Source: Lachnospiraceae bacterium (GTDB taxonomy: Bacteria; Bacillota; Clostridia; Lachnospirales; Lachnospiraceae). From it: a DNA stretch of 57,692 nt. The stretch covers positions 1-57,692 of the forward strand of contig SFGF01000014.1 in the NCBI GenBank assembly GCA_004556655.1, written 5' to 3'. Positions 8,111 through 16,339 of this stretch are shown piece by piece (within the stretch, counting starts at the first letter, position 1; every line of letters begins with the position of its first letter). The notes under the pieces were generated by a model. The model had not been told where the DNA came from, did no database searches, and saw only the letters and a list, made by a program, of their open reading frames with translations. The position numbers and the translations under genes are program-made.

Positions 8111-8150
8111 CATGATTTAATAGAAAATGAGATAGAACAGAGGGATTGGC

Positions 8151-9071
8151 GTGAAAGAAAATATCATCAGTAAATTTGAAAAAGTCATTGGAAAAGATTG
8201 TGTTCTGACGGAAGAATCGATGAGAAAGCATACGACATTCCGGTTGGGCGGACCTGCCGATTATTTTCTGTGTCCGACAACAGCCGTGCAGGTGGCAGAG
8301 CTGATACATATTTGCCGGGAAGAGAATATTCCCTATTTTGTACTTGGTAACGGAAGTAATCTTCTTGTGAGTGACCAGGGATATCGGGGAGCTGTGATTC
8401 AGATTTATAAAAATATGAACGAAATTCATATAGAAGGTACACAGATTCATGTACAGGCCGGAGCGTTGCTGTCGGCAACAGCAAAAAAAGCTTTGGAAGC
8501 AAAACTTACCGGTATGGAATTTGCATCAGGAATTCCGGGAACTGTAGGCGGAGCGGCAGTTATGAATGCAGGAGCCTATGGCGGCGAGATGAAAGATATC
8601 CTGAAGTCTGTAACTGTACTTACCGATGAAGGTGAGATTCTGGTACTGGATGCGTCCGAGTTACATTTCGGATACCGTACCAGTATTATTAAGGAAAAAA
8701 GATATATTGTACTGGAAGCGGTGATACAGCTGTGTCCGGGAGAAAGGGAGAATATTCTGAACCGGATGGAAGAACTGAAAGTGCAGAGAGTGACCAAACA
8801 ACCGTTGGAGTATCCCAGTGCAGGAAGCACATTCAAACGACCGGAAGGTTATTTTGCCGGAAAATTGATCCAGGATGCCGGTCTTCGTGGATACCGTGTA
8901 GGAGGTGCACAGGTATCCGAAAAGCATTGTGGATTTGTGATCAATACCGGAGATGCGTCAGCAGCTGATGTCTGGCAGCTGATTTGTGATGTACAGGAAA
9001 AAGTATATGAGCAATTTCAGGTGAAGCTGGAACCGGAAGTAAAATTATTAGGGAATTTTGATGAGGAATAG
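8151..9071 (+). CDS. murB: UDP-N-acetylmuramate dehydrogenase MurB
   Basis: 306-residue FAD enzyme that reduces UDP-GlcNAc-enolpyruvate to UDP-MurNAc with NADPH in peptidoglycan synthesis. FAD-binding motifs LGNGSNLLVSD and SGIPGTVGGAAVMNAGAYGG are present, the proton-donor Ser is in YPSAGSTFKRP, and the C-terminal Glu in KLEPEVKLLG. It lacks the long type I insertion, so it is type II. GTG start with GAGGGA upstream. First gene of murB-rapZ-whiA-crh. Confidence 0.95.
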   Translation: MKENIISKFEKVIGKDCVLTEESMRKHTTFRLGGPADYFLCPTTAVQVAELIHICREENIPYFVLGNGSNLLVSDQGYRGAVIQIYKNMNEIHIEGTQIHVQAGALLSATAKKALEAKLTGMEFASGIPGTVGGAAVMNAGAYGGEMKDILKSVTVLTDEGEILVLDASELHFGYRTSIIKEKRYIVLEAVIQLCPGERENILNRMEELKVQRVTKQPLEYPSAGSTFKRPEGYFAGKLIQDAGLRGYRVGGAQVSEKHCGFVINTGDASAADVWQLICDVQEKVYEQFQVKLEPEVKLLGNFDEE

Positions 9072-9086
9072 TGGGCGGAGGAAAGA

Positions 9087-9980
9087 ATGAGATTTGTAAT
9101 TGTGACGGGTATGTCCGGTGCAGGAAAAAGTACGGCACTGAAAATGCTGGAAGATGCAGGGTATTTTTGTGTGGATAACCTGCCGATTCCTCTTCTGGAG
9201 AAGTTTGCCCAGTTTATTACGGAGGGAAATTCGGGCAGCATTCAGAAAGTAGCGCTGGGGGTAGATATCCGAAGCGGGGCTGCCATGGAAGGGCTGGCAA
9301 GAGCACTGGAAGAAATCAGCATGACAGGATTGGAGTATGAGATTCTGTTTTTGGAAGCTGATGATGATGTGTTGATTAAGCGTTATAAGGAGACGAGACG
9401 GGCGCATCCCCTTGCCGGCAGCGGAAGAGTAGAAAATGGTATCAGAGAAGAACGGGAAAAGTTGAAGTTTTTAAAAGCACATGCGGATTATATTTTGGAT
9501 ACCAGTCAGCTGCTTACAAGAGAATTAAAAAGTGAACTGGACAAGATTTTTGTGAAAAATCAGGGATTTAAAAGCCTGATGATTACGGTACTGTCATTTG
9601 GCTTTAAATATGGGATTCCGTCGGATTCAGATCTGGTATTTGATGTGCGTTTTCTGCCAAATCCCTATTATATTGACGAGCTCCGTCCTTTAAGCGGAAA
9701 TGATGCTCCTGTCAGCGAATATGTGATGGGGTTTGATGCATCTCAGATCTTTTTGGATAAACTGGAGGATATGATCGGGTTCCTGATACCGAATTACATA
9801 TTAGAAGGGAAAAATCAGCTGGTTGTCAGCATAGGATGTACCGGAGGAAAGCATCGCTCTGTTACATTGGCAAACGGATTGTACCAGAGACTTCAGAAGT
9901 CTGAAGAATATGGAGTGCGGATTGAACATCGTGATATTGGAAAAGATGCAATCCGAAAAAGAATGGACGAAACGAGGTAG
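9087..9980 (+). CDS. rapZ: RNase adapter / nucleotide-binding protein RapZ (YvcJ)
   Basis: 297 residues. The Walker A motif GMSGAGKST is at about 8-16 and the C-terminal domain holds the hallmark GCTGGKHRSV. In Gram-negatives RapZ controls GlmS through small RNAs; in Firmicutes YvcJ is a GTP/ATP-binding protein that affects competence and cell wall. It sits between murB and whiA, 15 bases after murB and 5 before whiA. Confidence 0.94.
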   Translation: MRFVIVTGMSGAGKSTALKMLEDAGYFCVDNLPIPLLEKFAQFITEGNSGSIQKVALGVDIRSGAAMEGLARALEEISMTGLEYEILFLEADDDVLIKRYKETRRAHPLAGSGRVENGIREEREKLKFLKAHADYILDTSQLLTRELKSELDKIFVKNQGFKSLMITVLSFGFKYGIPSDSDLVFDVRFLPNPYYIDELRPLSGNDAPVSEYVMGFDASQIFLDKLEDMIGFLIPNYILEGKNQLVVSIGCTGGKHRSVTLANGLYQRLQKSEEYGVRIEHRDIGKDAIRKRMDETR

Positions 9981-9985
9981 TCAGG

Positions 9986-10951
9986 ATGTCATTTTCCAGT
10001 GAGGTAAAAGAAGAACTGTCCCGTCATCTGCCATCTGCAAGGCATTGTCAGATTGCTGAAACAGCAGCTATCCTCAGTGTGTGCGGACAGGTATCGATAT
10101 CTGAAGATGACAGGTTTCGTATCGTAGTACATACAGAAAATATATCTGTAGCAAGAAAGTACTTTACATTATTGAAAAAAACATTTAAGATAGAAGCAGT
10201 AACCCGTATTCGAAAGAATGCATATCTGAAAAAATCCACCGTATATCTGGTGGAGGTGAATTCTCATGAGGATGCGGTAAGAATTCTCCAGGCTACAAAG
10301 TTTATGACAGTGGATCTGGAGATTGCGGAAGACCTATCTACGATGAACCGTCTGATCATTCAAAAAGAGTGCTGTAAGAGGGCGTTTTTAAGAGGAACCT
10401 TTCTTGCTGCCGGTTCCATCAGTGATCCGGAAAAATCATATCATTTAGAGATCGTATGTACCACAGAGGAACGTGCTTTGCAGGTACAGAATATTCTCAG
10501 GGAACTGGAGCTGGATGCACGGATTGTGAACAGAAAGAAAAATCAGGTAGTTTATCTGAAAGAAGGATCACAGATTGTTGAGCTTTTAGGCCTGATGGGA
10601 GCCAGTATTTCTCTTATGAATCTGGAAAATATACGGATTCTGAAAGAAATCAGCAACAATGTGAACCGGAAAGTTAACTGCGAGACTGCCAATATCGGAA
10701 AAACCGTATCGGCAGCTGTGAAACAGGTTGAAGACATCAGGTATATAGAAACACATATGGGATTTTCTCAGCTCTCAGAAGGGCTGGAGGAAATTGCAGT
10801 TCTGAGACTACAATATCAGGATGCTACCCTGAAAGAATTGGGTGAGATGCTGAATCCGCCTGTTGGTAAATCAGGCGTCAATCACCGGCTGCGCAAACTG
10901 AGCAGAATTGCGGATGAACTGCGAAGGGATAAGGAGGATTATTATGATTAA
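9986..10951 (+). CDS. whiA: DNA-binding protein WhiA
   Basis: 321 residues. An N-terminal LAGLIDADG-endonuclease-like domain (with FLRGTFLAAGSISDPEKSYH near 133-152) is followed by a C-terminal WhiA helix-turn-helix (TLKELGEMLNPPVGKSGVNH). In Firmicutes WhiA affects division and chromosome segregation. It is directly after rapZ and overlaps crh by 8 bases; unlike B. subtilis, no mgfK/yvcK gene stands between rapZ and whiA. Confidence 0.95.
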   Translation: MSFSSEVKEELSRHLPSARHCQIAETAAILSVCGQVSISEDDRFRIVVHTENISVARKYFTLLKKTFKIEAVTRIRKNAYLKKSTVYLVEVNSHEDAVRILQATKFMTVDLEIAEDLSTMNRLIIQKECCKRAFLRGTFLAAGSISDPEKSYHLEIVCTTEERALQVQNILRELELDARIVNRKKNQVVYLKEGSQIVELLGLMGASISLMNLENIRILKEISNNVNRKVNCETANIGKTVSAAVKQVEDIRYIETHMGFSQLSEGLEEIAVLRLQYQDATLKELGEMLNPPVGKSGVNHRLRKLSRIADELRRDKEDYYD

Positions 10952-11198
10952 GAAACCGATTACTATTCAGATTTCCAATGGTTTGGAGGCGCGCCCGGTC
11001 GCTATGCTGGTACAGGTTGCAAGTCAGTATGAGAGCAGGATTCAGGTCGAGAGCGGAGACAAACGGGTCAATGCGAAGAGTATTATGGGAATGATGACAC
11101 TTGGACTGAATGTGGGCGAGAGCGTGGTAATCAGCGCTGAGGGAAGCGATGAAGAAGATGCGATTGCCGGAATCGAAAAATATCTTACTAATCAATAA
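10944..11198 (+). CDS. crh: Crh-like HPr-family protein without catalytic His15
   Basis: 84-residue HPr fold. In HPr the motif is GLHARP with His15 as the phosphorelay residue; here it reads SNGLEARP, so residue 15 is Glu. The regulatory Ser46 region NAKSIMGMM is intact. Together with the place after whiA, as in the B. subtilis yvcJ-yvcL-crh cluster, this points to a Crh-type catabolite-repression cofactor rather than a sugar phosphotransferase. ATG 10944 has AAGGAGG 7 bases upstream. Confidence 0.85.
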   Translation: MIKKPITIQISNGLEARPVAMLVQVASQYESRIQVESGDKRVNAKSIMGMMTLGLNVGESVVISAEGSDEEDAIAGIEKYLTNQ

Positions 11199-11219
11199 TT
11201 ATACATATAAGCAGGTGGG

Positions 11220-11253
11220 AAGGAGCTGAGGTACGGACCGTGGCTCCTTTTTC
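11220..11253 (+). terminator. Terminator after crh
   Basis: Stem AAGGAGC / GCTCCTT (7 bp, loop of 16) followed by TTTTC. It ends the murB-crh unit, 20 bases before the MATE start. Confidence 0.65.
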
Positions 11254-11273
11254 TTTGCTGTGTAGGAGGAAAT

Positions 11274-12626
11274 ATGACAAATGATATGACAACAGGGACA
11301 CCCTGGAAACTGATTCTGAAGTTTGTAATACCGGTAGCCCTGGGAAATATATTTCAGCAGGTATATTCTATAGTAGATTCTATTATTGTGGGGCGTTTTG
11401 TCGGTGTGGAAGCACTGGCAGCGGTTGGAGTTACCGGACCGTTGACATTTATTGTGCTTGGATGGGTCACAGGAATTACCAGCGGATTTTCTATTTTGAT
11501 CTCACAAAGTTATGGGGCCGGAGACCAGAAGCGGCTGCGTCATTATGTGGCGATGTCATTGTACCTGTGTCTGGCTCTGGCAGTTCTGATGACTGCAGGA
11601 TGTTTGGCAGCGAACAGATGGCTTTTGAGGCTTATGAATACTCCTGAGAATATCATGGATGCTACAGCACTCTATATAGGCATTATTTATGCAGGACTTG
11701 CCGCTAGTATAGCGTACAATATGCTTTCCGGTATACTCAGAGCATTGGGTGACAGCAGAACTCCGTTGTATTTTCTGATTTTTTCCTCTGTCCTGAATAT
11801 AGTGCTGGATTTGCTGCTGATTCGGACATTTCATCTGGGTGTGGCAGGAGCGGCATATGCGACCGTTATTTCACAGGCAGTATCGGGGATACTGTGTTTT
11901 GCTTTTATGACAAAACACTATCGTTTTCTGGCATTCAGTCGGGAGGAAGGAAAATTTTCGTGGCATAGCTTTGCAAATCTTATGAAAATGGGTGTACCGA
12001 TGGCTCTGCAGTTTTCCATTACGGGTCTTGGAGTTATGATCGTACAGAGCGCACTGAATCCTTTCGGAGAAATACCGATAGCAGCTTTTTCGGCTGGAAG
12101 CAAAGTGATGAATCTGGTGACACAGCAGATTATGATAGCTCTTGGTGTAGGGATGGCAACCTATGTAGGTCAGAACTGGGGAGCCGGAAATATTCATAGA
12201 GTACGACAGGGAGTACGTACCGGCTGCGTGTTGGCTGTGATCGTAGGTGTTTTGTCTATGGTATTGATCACGTTGGTGGGAGAAGCCTTTGTGGGACTGT
12301 TTGTTACAGAAAATGTACAGGAAGTGACTGTGTATGCAGCAGAATATTTTTCTATAGCCAGATGGTTTTTTGTACCACTTGCTATGATTTTTGTGTTTAG
12401 AAATTCACTGCAGGGTCTGGGGGACGGATTTTTCCCAATGATGGGTGGAGTGTTTGAACTGGCAGCTCGGGCAATTGGTGTGGCTGTACTTGTAAAGCCT
12501 CTGGGATTTACAGGGATCGTACTAACGGATCCCTGTGCCTGGCTGGCAGCTTTAATCCCTATCGTGCCCGTCTATCTGATACGTGTGAGAAAATTGCAGG
12601 GTAAAGAGCAACGATCCACAGAATAA
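11274..12626 (+). CDS. MATE-family efflux transporter
   Basis: 450-residue integral membrane protein with about 12 transmembrane helices in two MatE halves. Typical motifs are NIFQQVYSIVDSIIVGRFVGVEALAAVG in the first half (given here as family-type signature) and SFGxGM-like ALGVGMATYVGQNWGAGN in the second. It likely exports cationic drugs or metabolites by Na+ or H+ antiport; substrate unknown. AGGAGG lies 5 bases before the ATG. Its last 68 bases overlap the 3' end of the PAP2 gene on the other strand. Confidence 0.92.
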   Translation: MTNDMTTGTPWKLILKFVIPVALGNIFQQVYSIVDSIIVGRFVGVEALAAVGVTGPLTFIVLGWVTGITSGFSILISQSYGAGDQKRLRHYVAMSLYLCLALAVLMTAGCLAANRWLLRLMNTPENIMDATALYIGIIYAGLAASIAYNMLSGILRALGDSRTPLYFLIFSSVLNIVLDLLLIRTFHLGVAGAAYATVISQAVSGILCFAFMTKHYRFLAFSREEGKFSWHSFANLMKMGVPMALQFSITGLGVMIVQSALNPFGEIPIAAFSAGSKVMNLVTQQIMIALGVGMATYVGQNWGAGNIHRVRQGVRTGCVLAVIVGVLSMVLITLVGEAFVGLFVTENVQEVTVYAAEYFSIARWFFVPLAMIFVFRNSLQGLGDGFFPMMGGVFELAARAIGVAVLVKPLGFTGIVLTDPCAWLAALIPIVPVYLIRVRKLQGKEQRSTE

Positions 12627-13464
12627 GAAGAAAATAGGATATTACATTTCCCAAAAGATATTTTTTTATAGTAAGTTTGAATATAATCATAAGAACTACG
12701 ACGGAAAAGAGTCCTGCAAAAAAACGCAGGGCTTTTTCTTTGGCAGTTTGCGGCATGGAAAAACGGATATATGTCTGTTCGACATAATAACCGGCAGCAA
12801 AACCGAGACCTGCACCGCCGGCCTTGAAAGCATCGACTGCCATATCAGGATCCGCTATATTGGTAAAATATAGGATACCTGCATAGAGAAACACCAGGAT
12901 GCATATGACCAGGAGCCCTAATGAGAGAATCTTCACACTGTCTGTCTGCTCGAACTTCGGAGCCAGACGATAGTATACAATAAAAGAAATCGCCAGAGTC
13001 AATACCATGGATACCAGCACATCTTTAGGAGTATGTACTCCGAGATACATACGGGAAAAACCAATGAAACACATCAGAAAGAAACAAAAAAATTTCCATC
13101 CTTTATTTTTAAGATAAAACCCCAATGTAGAGAACAGAGCAGTTCCGCTTTGGGTATGACCGCTGGGAAATGAGTAGCCGGTAGCTCCTCCAATTGCAGA
13201 TTCTACTGCTTTAAAATCAGGGTCCAGAACCCATGGTCGGGGGATTCGGAAAGTGATTTTCAGTGTCTGGACCAGAAGGCCGGAAAGAAAATATGTGAAC
13301 CCCAGAATATGTGCGAGCTTTTTATTAGTACACCAGTAAAACCAGCAAATGATAATAACAACTAAAGTTTCCTGGGCAATCCAGGTGGCGGATTGAAAAA
13401 TCGTATCCAGAACGGGAGAACGGTAAGCCGCCAGAAATCTTAAAACATCCATAAATGCCTCCAA
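12559..13464 (-). CDS. PAP2-family membrane phosphatase
   Basis: 301-residue membrane protein with the three PAP2 motifs in order: KITFRIPRP, GYSFPSGHTQSG and SRMYLGVHTPKDV, including the catalytic histidines. It probably dephosphorylates a lipid phosphate such as undecaprenyl or phosphatidic pyrophosphate. Additional transmembrane helices follow the catalytic core. It overlaps the convergent MATE gene by 68 bases and lies 5 bases after the GNAT gene, so the two minus-strand genes form one unit. Confidence 0.9.
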   Translation of the reverse strand: MEAFMDVLRFLAAYRSPVLDTIFQSATWIAQETLVVIIICWFYWCTNKKLAHILGFTYFLSGLLVQTLKITFRIPRPWVLDPDFKAVESAIGGATGYSFPSGHTQSGTALFSTLGFYLKNKGWKFFCFFLMCFIGFSRMYLGVHTPKDVLVSMVLTLAISFIVYYRLAPKFEQTDSVKILSLGLLVICILVFLYAGILYFTNIADPDMAVDAFKAGGAGLGFAAGYYVEQTYIRFSMPQTAKEKALRFFAGLFSVVVLMIIFKLTIKKYLLGNVISYFLLILWIVALYPAIFSHVSDRRAR

Positions 13465-13469
13465 TTAAT

Positions 13470-14240
13470 TTAATATAGGTCTAGAACACGGAACCAGTAG
13501 TTATAAAAATCTTTAAAGCCAAGAGAAAGATATAGTTTTTTGGCAGGAGTATTGCCGTGGACTACCTGGAGATAGGCACCGTCCAGTCCCATTTCTTTCC
13601 CTACATTCAAAAGACTGCTGCAGATGGAACGGGCATATCCCCTTCCCCGATAACGGGGGTGTACATGAATGGCATAAATACCTATATAAGAGCGATCCAG
13701 GATACCGAGTCCGATGGCAACGATTTGTCCCTGTTCATTTGTGATAGAGGCAGCCAGTGTATCTTTTGGAATTGCCTGATACATGGAGGGAACAATTTGA
13801 CGATGGATAGCGCTTGTAGTACTCTTCAGTGCAAACAGGCTGTTGATCCAGCGTGAGTTGATTGTGTTTTCAAGCTGCACGGGAGCATTGGGGGTGCCCA
13901 ACATATAATTCTGAAAAGAAAGGATCATGACTTCTGTGATGTGTTGTGTCATATAACCTCTCTTTACCAGACGATTTTCAAAGCTTTCATCCAGAAGAGG
14001 AGTAATTTTAAAAATAGATGGCGTACCCCAACGGCGATATGCACTTTCACAAAAATCTATTTTTTCTTCCAGTGGAATTGTGGAAGGACCAATCTGTTCC
14101 ACACTGTTGGTTCGGTGGGTATAAAAATAGGAAAATCTGAGAAGCCATCCATCATATAATTGAATCTGATGAGATGGCCATGCATTCAACGATAAATCTT
14201 CAATCATTTTAATTGTCGGTTTGACGGTAAGATCTTTCAT
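13470..14240 (-). CDS. GNAT-family N-acetyltransferase
   Basis: 256 residues with a C-terminal GNAT domain; the acetyl-CoA loop is in VHPRYRGRGYARSI. The N-terminal half resembles other two-part GNAT proteins in which a degenerate domain precedes the active one. The start at 14240 is chosen because GGAGGC precedes it and because the promoter at 14302-14330 lies within the longer open frame. Substrate unknown. Confidence 0.85.
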   Translation of the reverse strand: MKDLTVKPTIKMIEDLSLNAWPSHQIQLYDGWLLRFSYFYTHRTNSVEQIGPSTIPLEEKIDFCESAYRRWGTPSIFKITPLLDESFENRLVKRGYMTQHITEVMILSFQNYMLGTPNAPVQLENTINSRWINSLFALKSTTSAIHRQIVPSMYQAIPKDTLAASITNEQGQIVAIGLGILDRSYIGIYAIHVHPRYRGRGYARSICSSLLNVGKEMGLDGAYLQVVHGNTPAKKLYLSLGFKDFYNYWFRVLDLY

Positions 14241-14301
14241 ATTGTGCCTCCGGGACTTTGACTTTACGATCCCCTTTAACCTGGCATCGTATAGTGTTCT
14301 C

Positions 14302-14330
14302 ATTATAATAAAGAAGAAACCTGTATTCAA
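14302..14330 (-). promoter_or_regulatory. Promoter of the GNAT-PAP2 unit
   Basis: On the minus strand TTGAAT (14330-14325) and TATAAT (14307-14302) with a 17-base spacer, 61 bases before the chosen ATG. Confidence 0.75.
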
Positions 14331-14350
14331 TGAAAAAATGAAAAAACCTT

Positions 14351-14369
14351 ACCAATTTTTAAAATTGGT
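14351..14369. promoter_or_regulatory. Operator-like inverted repeat over the -35 box
   Basis: ACCAATTT / AAATTGGT with a 3-base centre. It ends on the first base of the -35 box of the plus-strand promoter at 14369 and lies between two divergent promoters. This is where a repressor or activator would sit; the protein is unknown. Confidence 0.4.
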
Positions 14370-14397
14370 TGCAGAAGAGTGGAAAAAAGGCTATAAT
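14369..14397 (+). promoter_or_regulatory. Promoter of the SipW-like gene
   Basis: TTGCAG (14369-14374) and TATAAT (14392-14397) with a 17-base spacer, about 50 bases before the ATG. Confidence 0.75.
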
Positions 14398-14448
14398 GAA
14401 ATCCATGAACAGGATTAATCAATTTGTGAATGATGAGGAGAGTACGAA

Positions 14449-15549
14449 ATGTCAAGGTTTTTAAAGACGGTTGTAAATATTATCCTGCTTTGCGCAATTG
14501 TAGTGGCGGGAGGCCTGCTGATACCGCCGTTTGTAGGGGTAACGACGGTTATTGTTGATGATGTAGATATGGATACCAATCTTGCAAAGGGATCTGTTAC
14601 ATATGCTCTGGATAGGGACAGCAGTGAACTAAATGCCGGAAGCAAGATTCTGGTATATGAAGGTGACAGTCAGTATGTGTATGAGATTACTTCGGTTGAC
14701 GGAGAAAGCTATACTCTGGAAGATAAATTGAGTACGGACGGCGGAACGAAAGAGATGACTTTGGGAAGTTCGGCGAAAAAGGTTCTTTTTACGGTACCGT
14801 TTATCGGATATGTTACAATGGCGCTCAGAACGACAGAAGGGTTGATTATCGTCGGACTGGCGGTTGTGTTCGTGATCATACTTTTTATTCTTGCTGAAAT
14901 CTGGAAAAAGGATGATGAGGATGACGAAGATGACGAAGAAGAGGATGACGATGAAGAAGACGGGGAATCCGATGATGAGCCGGAAGAACTGAGCAGAAGA
15001 GAAAAGAAAAAAGCGCTGAAAGCCAAAAAGAAAGCGGAGAAATCAGCTGCAAAGAAAGCGGCGAAGGAAGAGAAGAAAGCGTCAAAAGCGGAAAAGAAAG
15101 CTGCTAAAAAATCAGTAACAGAGGAAGAACAGTCGGACGAAGAACAGCCGGAGGATATTCCGGATCTTCCGATGGAAGAAGTTGCTGCGACGATGACCGG
15201 TGAGAGTGAGACTACAGAAGAAGATCAGAAACTCTTCGATGAGACAAGCACATTCTTTGCAGCGGATATAGCAAGTATGCTGGGAATTGATCAAGAGGAA
15301 AGTGATAAAGAAGAAAGCGATAAAGAAGATACAGCGGCAGAGGAAAGTGTTGTGACGGAAGTAGTGATCCCGGAAAAAATGGAAGAGCCTGTTTCTGGGG
15401 AACCGATGCCGCAAGTAAGAAGACTGGCCATGCCGGTTTATACCAGGGAGGAATTGATGGAGAAAGCCAAAGCAGCCGGTGAGGAGCCGGATATTGTGGA
15501 AGATGAGACAAATGGTATCACATTCCTGGATTATTCGGATATCCTATGA
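14449..15549 (+). CDS. Membrane protein with inactive SipW-type signal peptidase fold and charged tail
   Basis: 366 residues. An N-terminal transmembrane helix (about 8-30), an extracytoplasmic domain of about 95 residues, a second transmembrane helix (about 131-152, after the phrase FIGYVTMALRTTEGL), then a long cytoplasmic tail of Asp/Glu runs and Lys/Ala/Glu repeats and a short conserved end (ITFLDYSDIL). The layout and the VPFIGYV...TTEGL turn resemble ER-type (SipW) signal peptidases, but the Ser of the SM motif is replaced (DVDMDT) and no catalytic His or Lys is evident. Likely a non-enzymatic relative; function unknown. Confidence 0.6.
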   Translation: MSRFLKTVVNIILLCAIVVAGGLLIPPFVGVTTVIVDDVDMDTNLAKGSVTYALDRDSSELNAGSKILVYEGDSQYVYEITSVDGESYTLEDKLSTDGGTKEMTLGSSAKKVLFTVPFIGYVTMALRTTEGLIIVGLAVVFVIILFILAEIWKKDDEDDEDDEEEDDDEEDGESDDEPEELSRREKKKALKAKKKAEKSAAKKAAKEEKKASKAEKKAAKKSVTEEEQSDEEQPEDIPDLPMEEVAATMTGESETTEEDQKLFDETSTFFAADIASMLGIDQEESDKEESDKEDTAAEESVVTEVVIPEKMEEPVSGEPMPQVRRLAMPVYTREELMEKAKAAGEEPDIVEDETNGITFLDYSDIL

Positions 15550-15601
15550 TTTGGATAATAAAAATTGTATTAAAAAAAGAACATTTTTTTTCGGAAACCC
15601 C

Positions 15602-15630
15602 TTGCTTTTGCACGGGGTTTCGTATATAAT
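15602..15630 (+). promoter_or_regulatory. Promoter of the S10 ribosomal operon
   Basis: TTGCTT (15602-15607) and TATAAT (15625-15630), 17-base spacer. An inverted repeat GAAACCCC / GGGGTTTC (15594-15601, 15614-15621) brackets the -35 box. Confidence 0.8.
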
Positions 15631-15636
15631 AACCCA

Positions 15637-15862
15637 TGTTGTGACATTGATAGCGATGAAGCGTGAGGTTGCTGCATGAAAATTGCAGGTTTTCCGTGGA
15701 GCGAATGTCAAGTTAAGAAACTGGCGACAAGTCACTGTATACATGTTAATGAGTCCACTGAGAAAGTGGAAACACGTGTGAGGGTCTGCATGACACACAC
15801 GGAGGAGTGTACAGTCACCGCTTGTCGTACTCGTAAAGTGCGAAAAGGAGGCGACTTTTTTT
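15637..15862 (+). promoter_or_regulatory. Structured leader of the S10 operon
   Basis: About 225 untranslated bases separate the promoter from rpsJ. They contain hairpins such as TCCACT-GAGA-AGTGGA-like (about 15752-15769) and CGTGTG / CACACG (about 15775-15802). This gap of more than 300 bases from 15550 holds no gene. By analogy to S10 operons elsewhere it may mediate ribosomal-protein feedback, but I cannot match it to a known leader class. Confidence 0.45.
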
Positions 15863-16180
15863 ATGGCAAGTCAAGTAATGAGAATCACATTAAAAGCTTA
15901 TGATCATCAGCTGGTTGATGCATCTGCAAGCAAAATCATCGAAACTGTAAAAAAGACGGGATCTGTAGTGAGTGGACCGGTTCCACTTCCCACTAAGAAA
16001 GAGGTAGTAACTATCTTGCGTGCGGTTCATAAATATAAAGATTCCAGAGAGCAGTTTGAGCAAAGAACTCATAAAAGACTGATCGATATCATCGCGCCGA
16101 CACAGAAAACTGTGGATGCTCTGGCAAGACTGGAGATGCCGGCAGGTGTTTACATCGATATCAAGATGAAAAACAAATAA
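15863..16180 (+). CDS. rpsJ: 30S ribosomal protein S10
   Basis: 105 residues; head protein of the small subunit and, as NusE, a transcription antitermination factor. RITLKAYDHQLVDASASKI and the central GPVPLPTKKE are typical. AAGGAGGC precedes the ATG by 10 bases. First gene of the S10 cluster. Confidence 0.98.
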   Translation: MASQVMRITLKAYDHQLVDASASKIIETVKKTGSVVSGPVPLPTKKEVVTILRAVHKYKDSREQFEQRTHKRLIDIIAPTQKTVDALARLEMPAGVYIDIKMKNK

Positions 16181-16339
16181 TTTCATCAAAACCCAACAAT
16201 CTAGGAAGTTTGATATAGAAGCAACACATTCTTGAGGAATCAACATCCCATCAGGGTCATAGTGTTCCAGGTATATCGGCTTTTCTAGGATGAACACTCA
16301 TGTGGTGTTCCGCTGTAGATTAAGCAGGAGGTAAAAAGA

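Noticed and set aside
14709..15026. Serine-rich minus-strand frame in the SipW-like gene
   Set aside because: The Ser run is simply the antisense reading of the GAT/GAA repeats that encode the acidic tail.
15550..15862. tRNA or riboswitch in the rpsJ leader
   Set aside because: No cloverleaf, CCA end or known riboswitch core could be recognised; I annotate it only as a structured leader.
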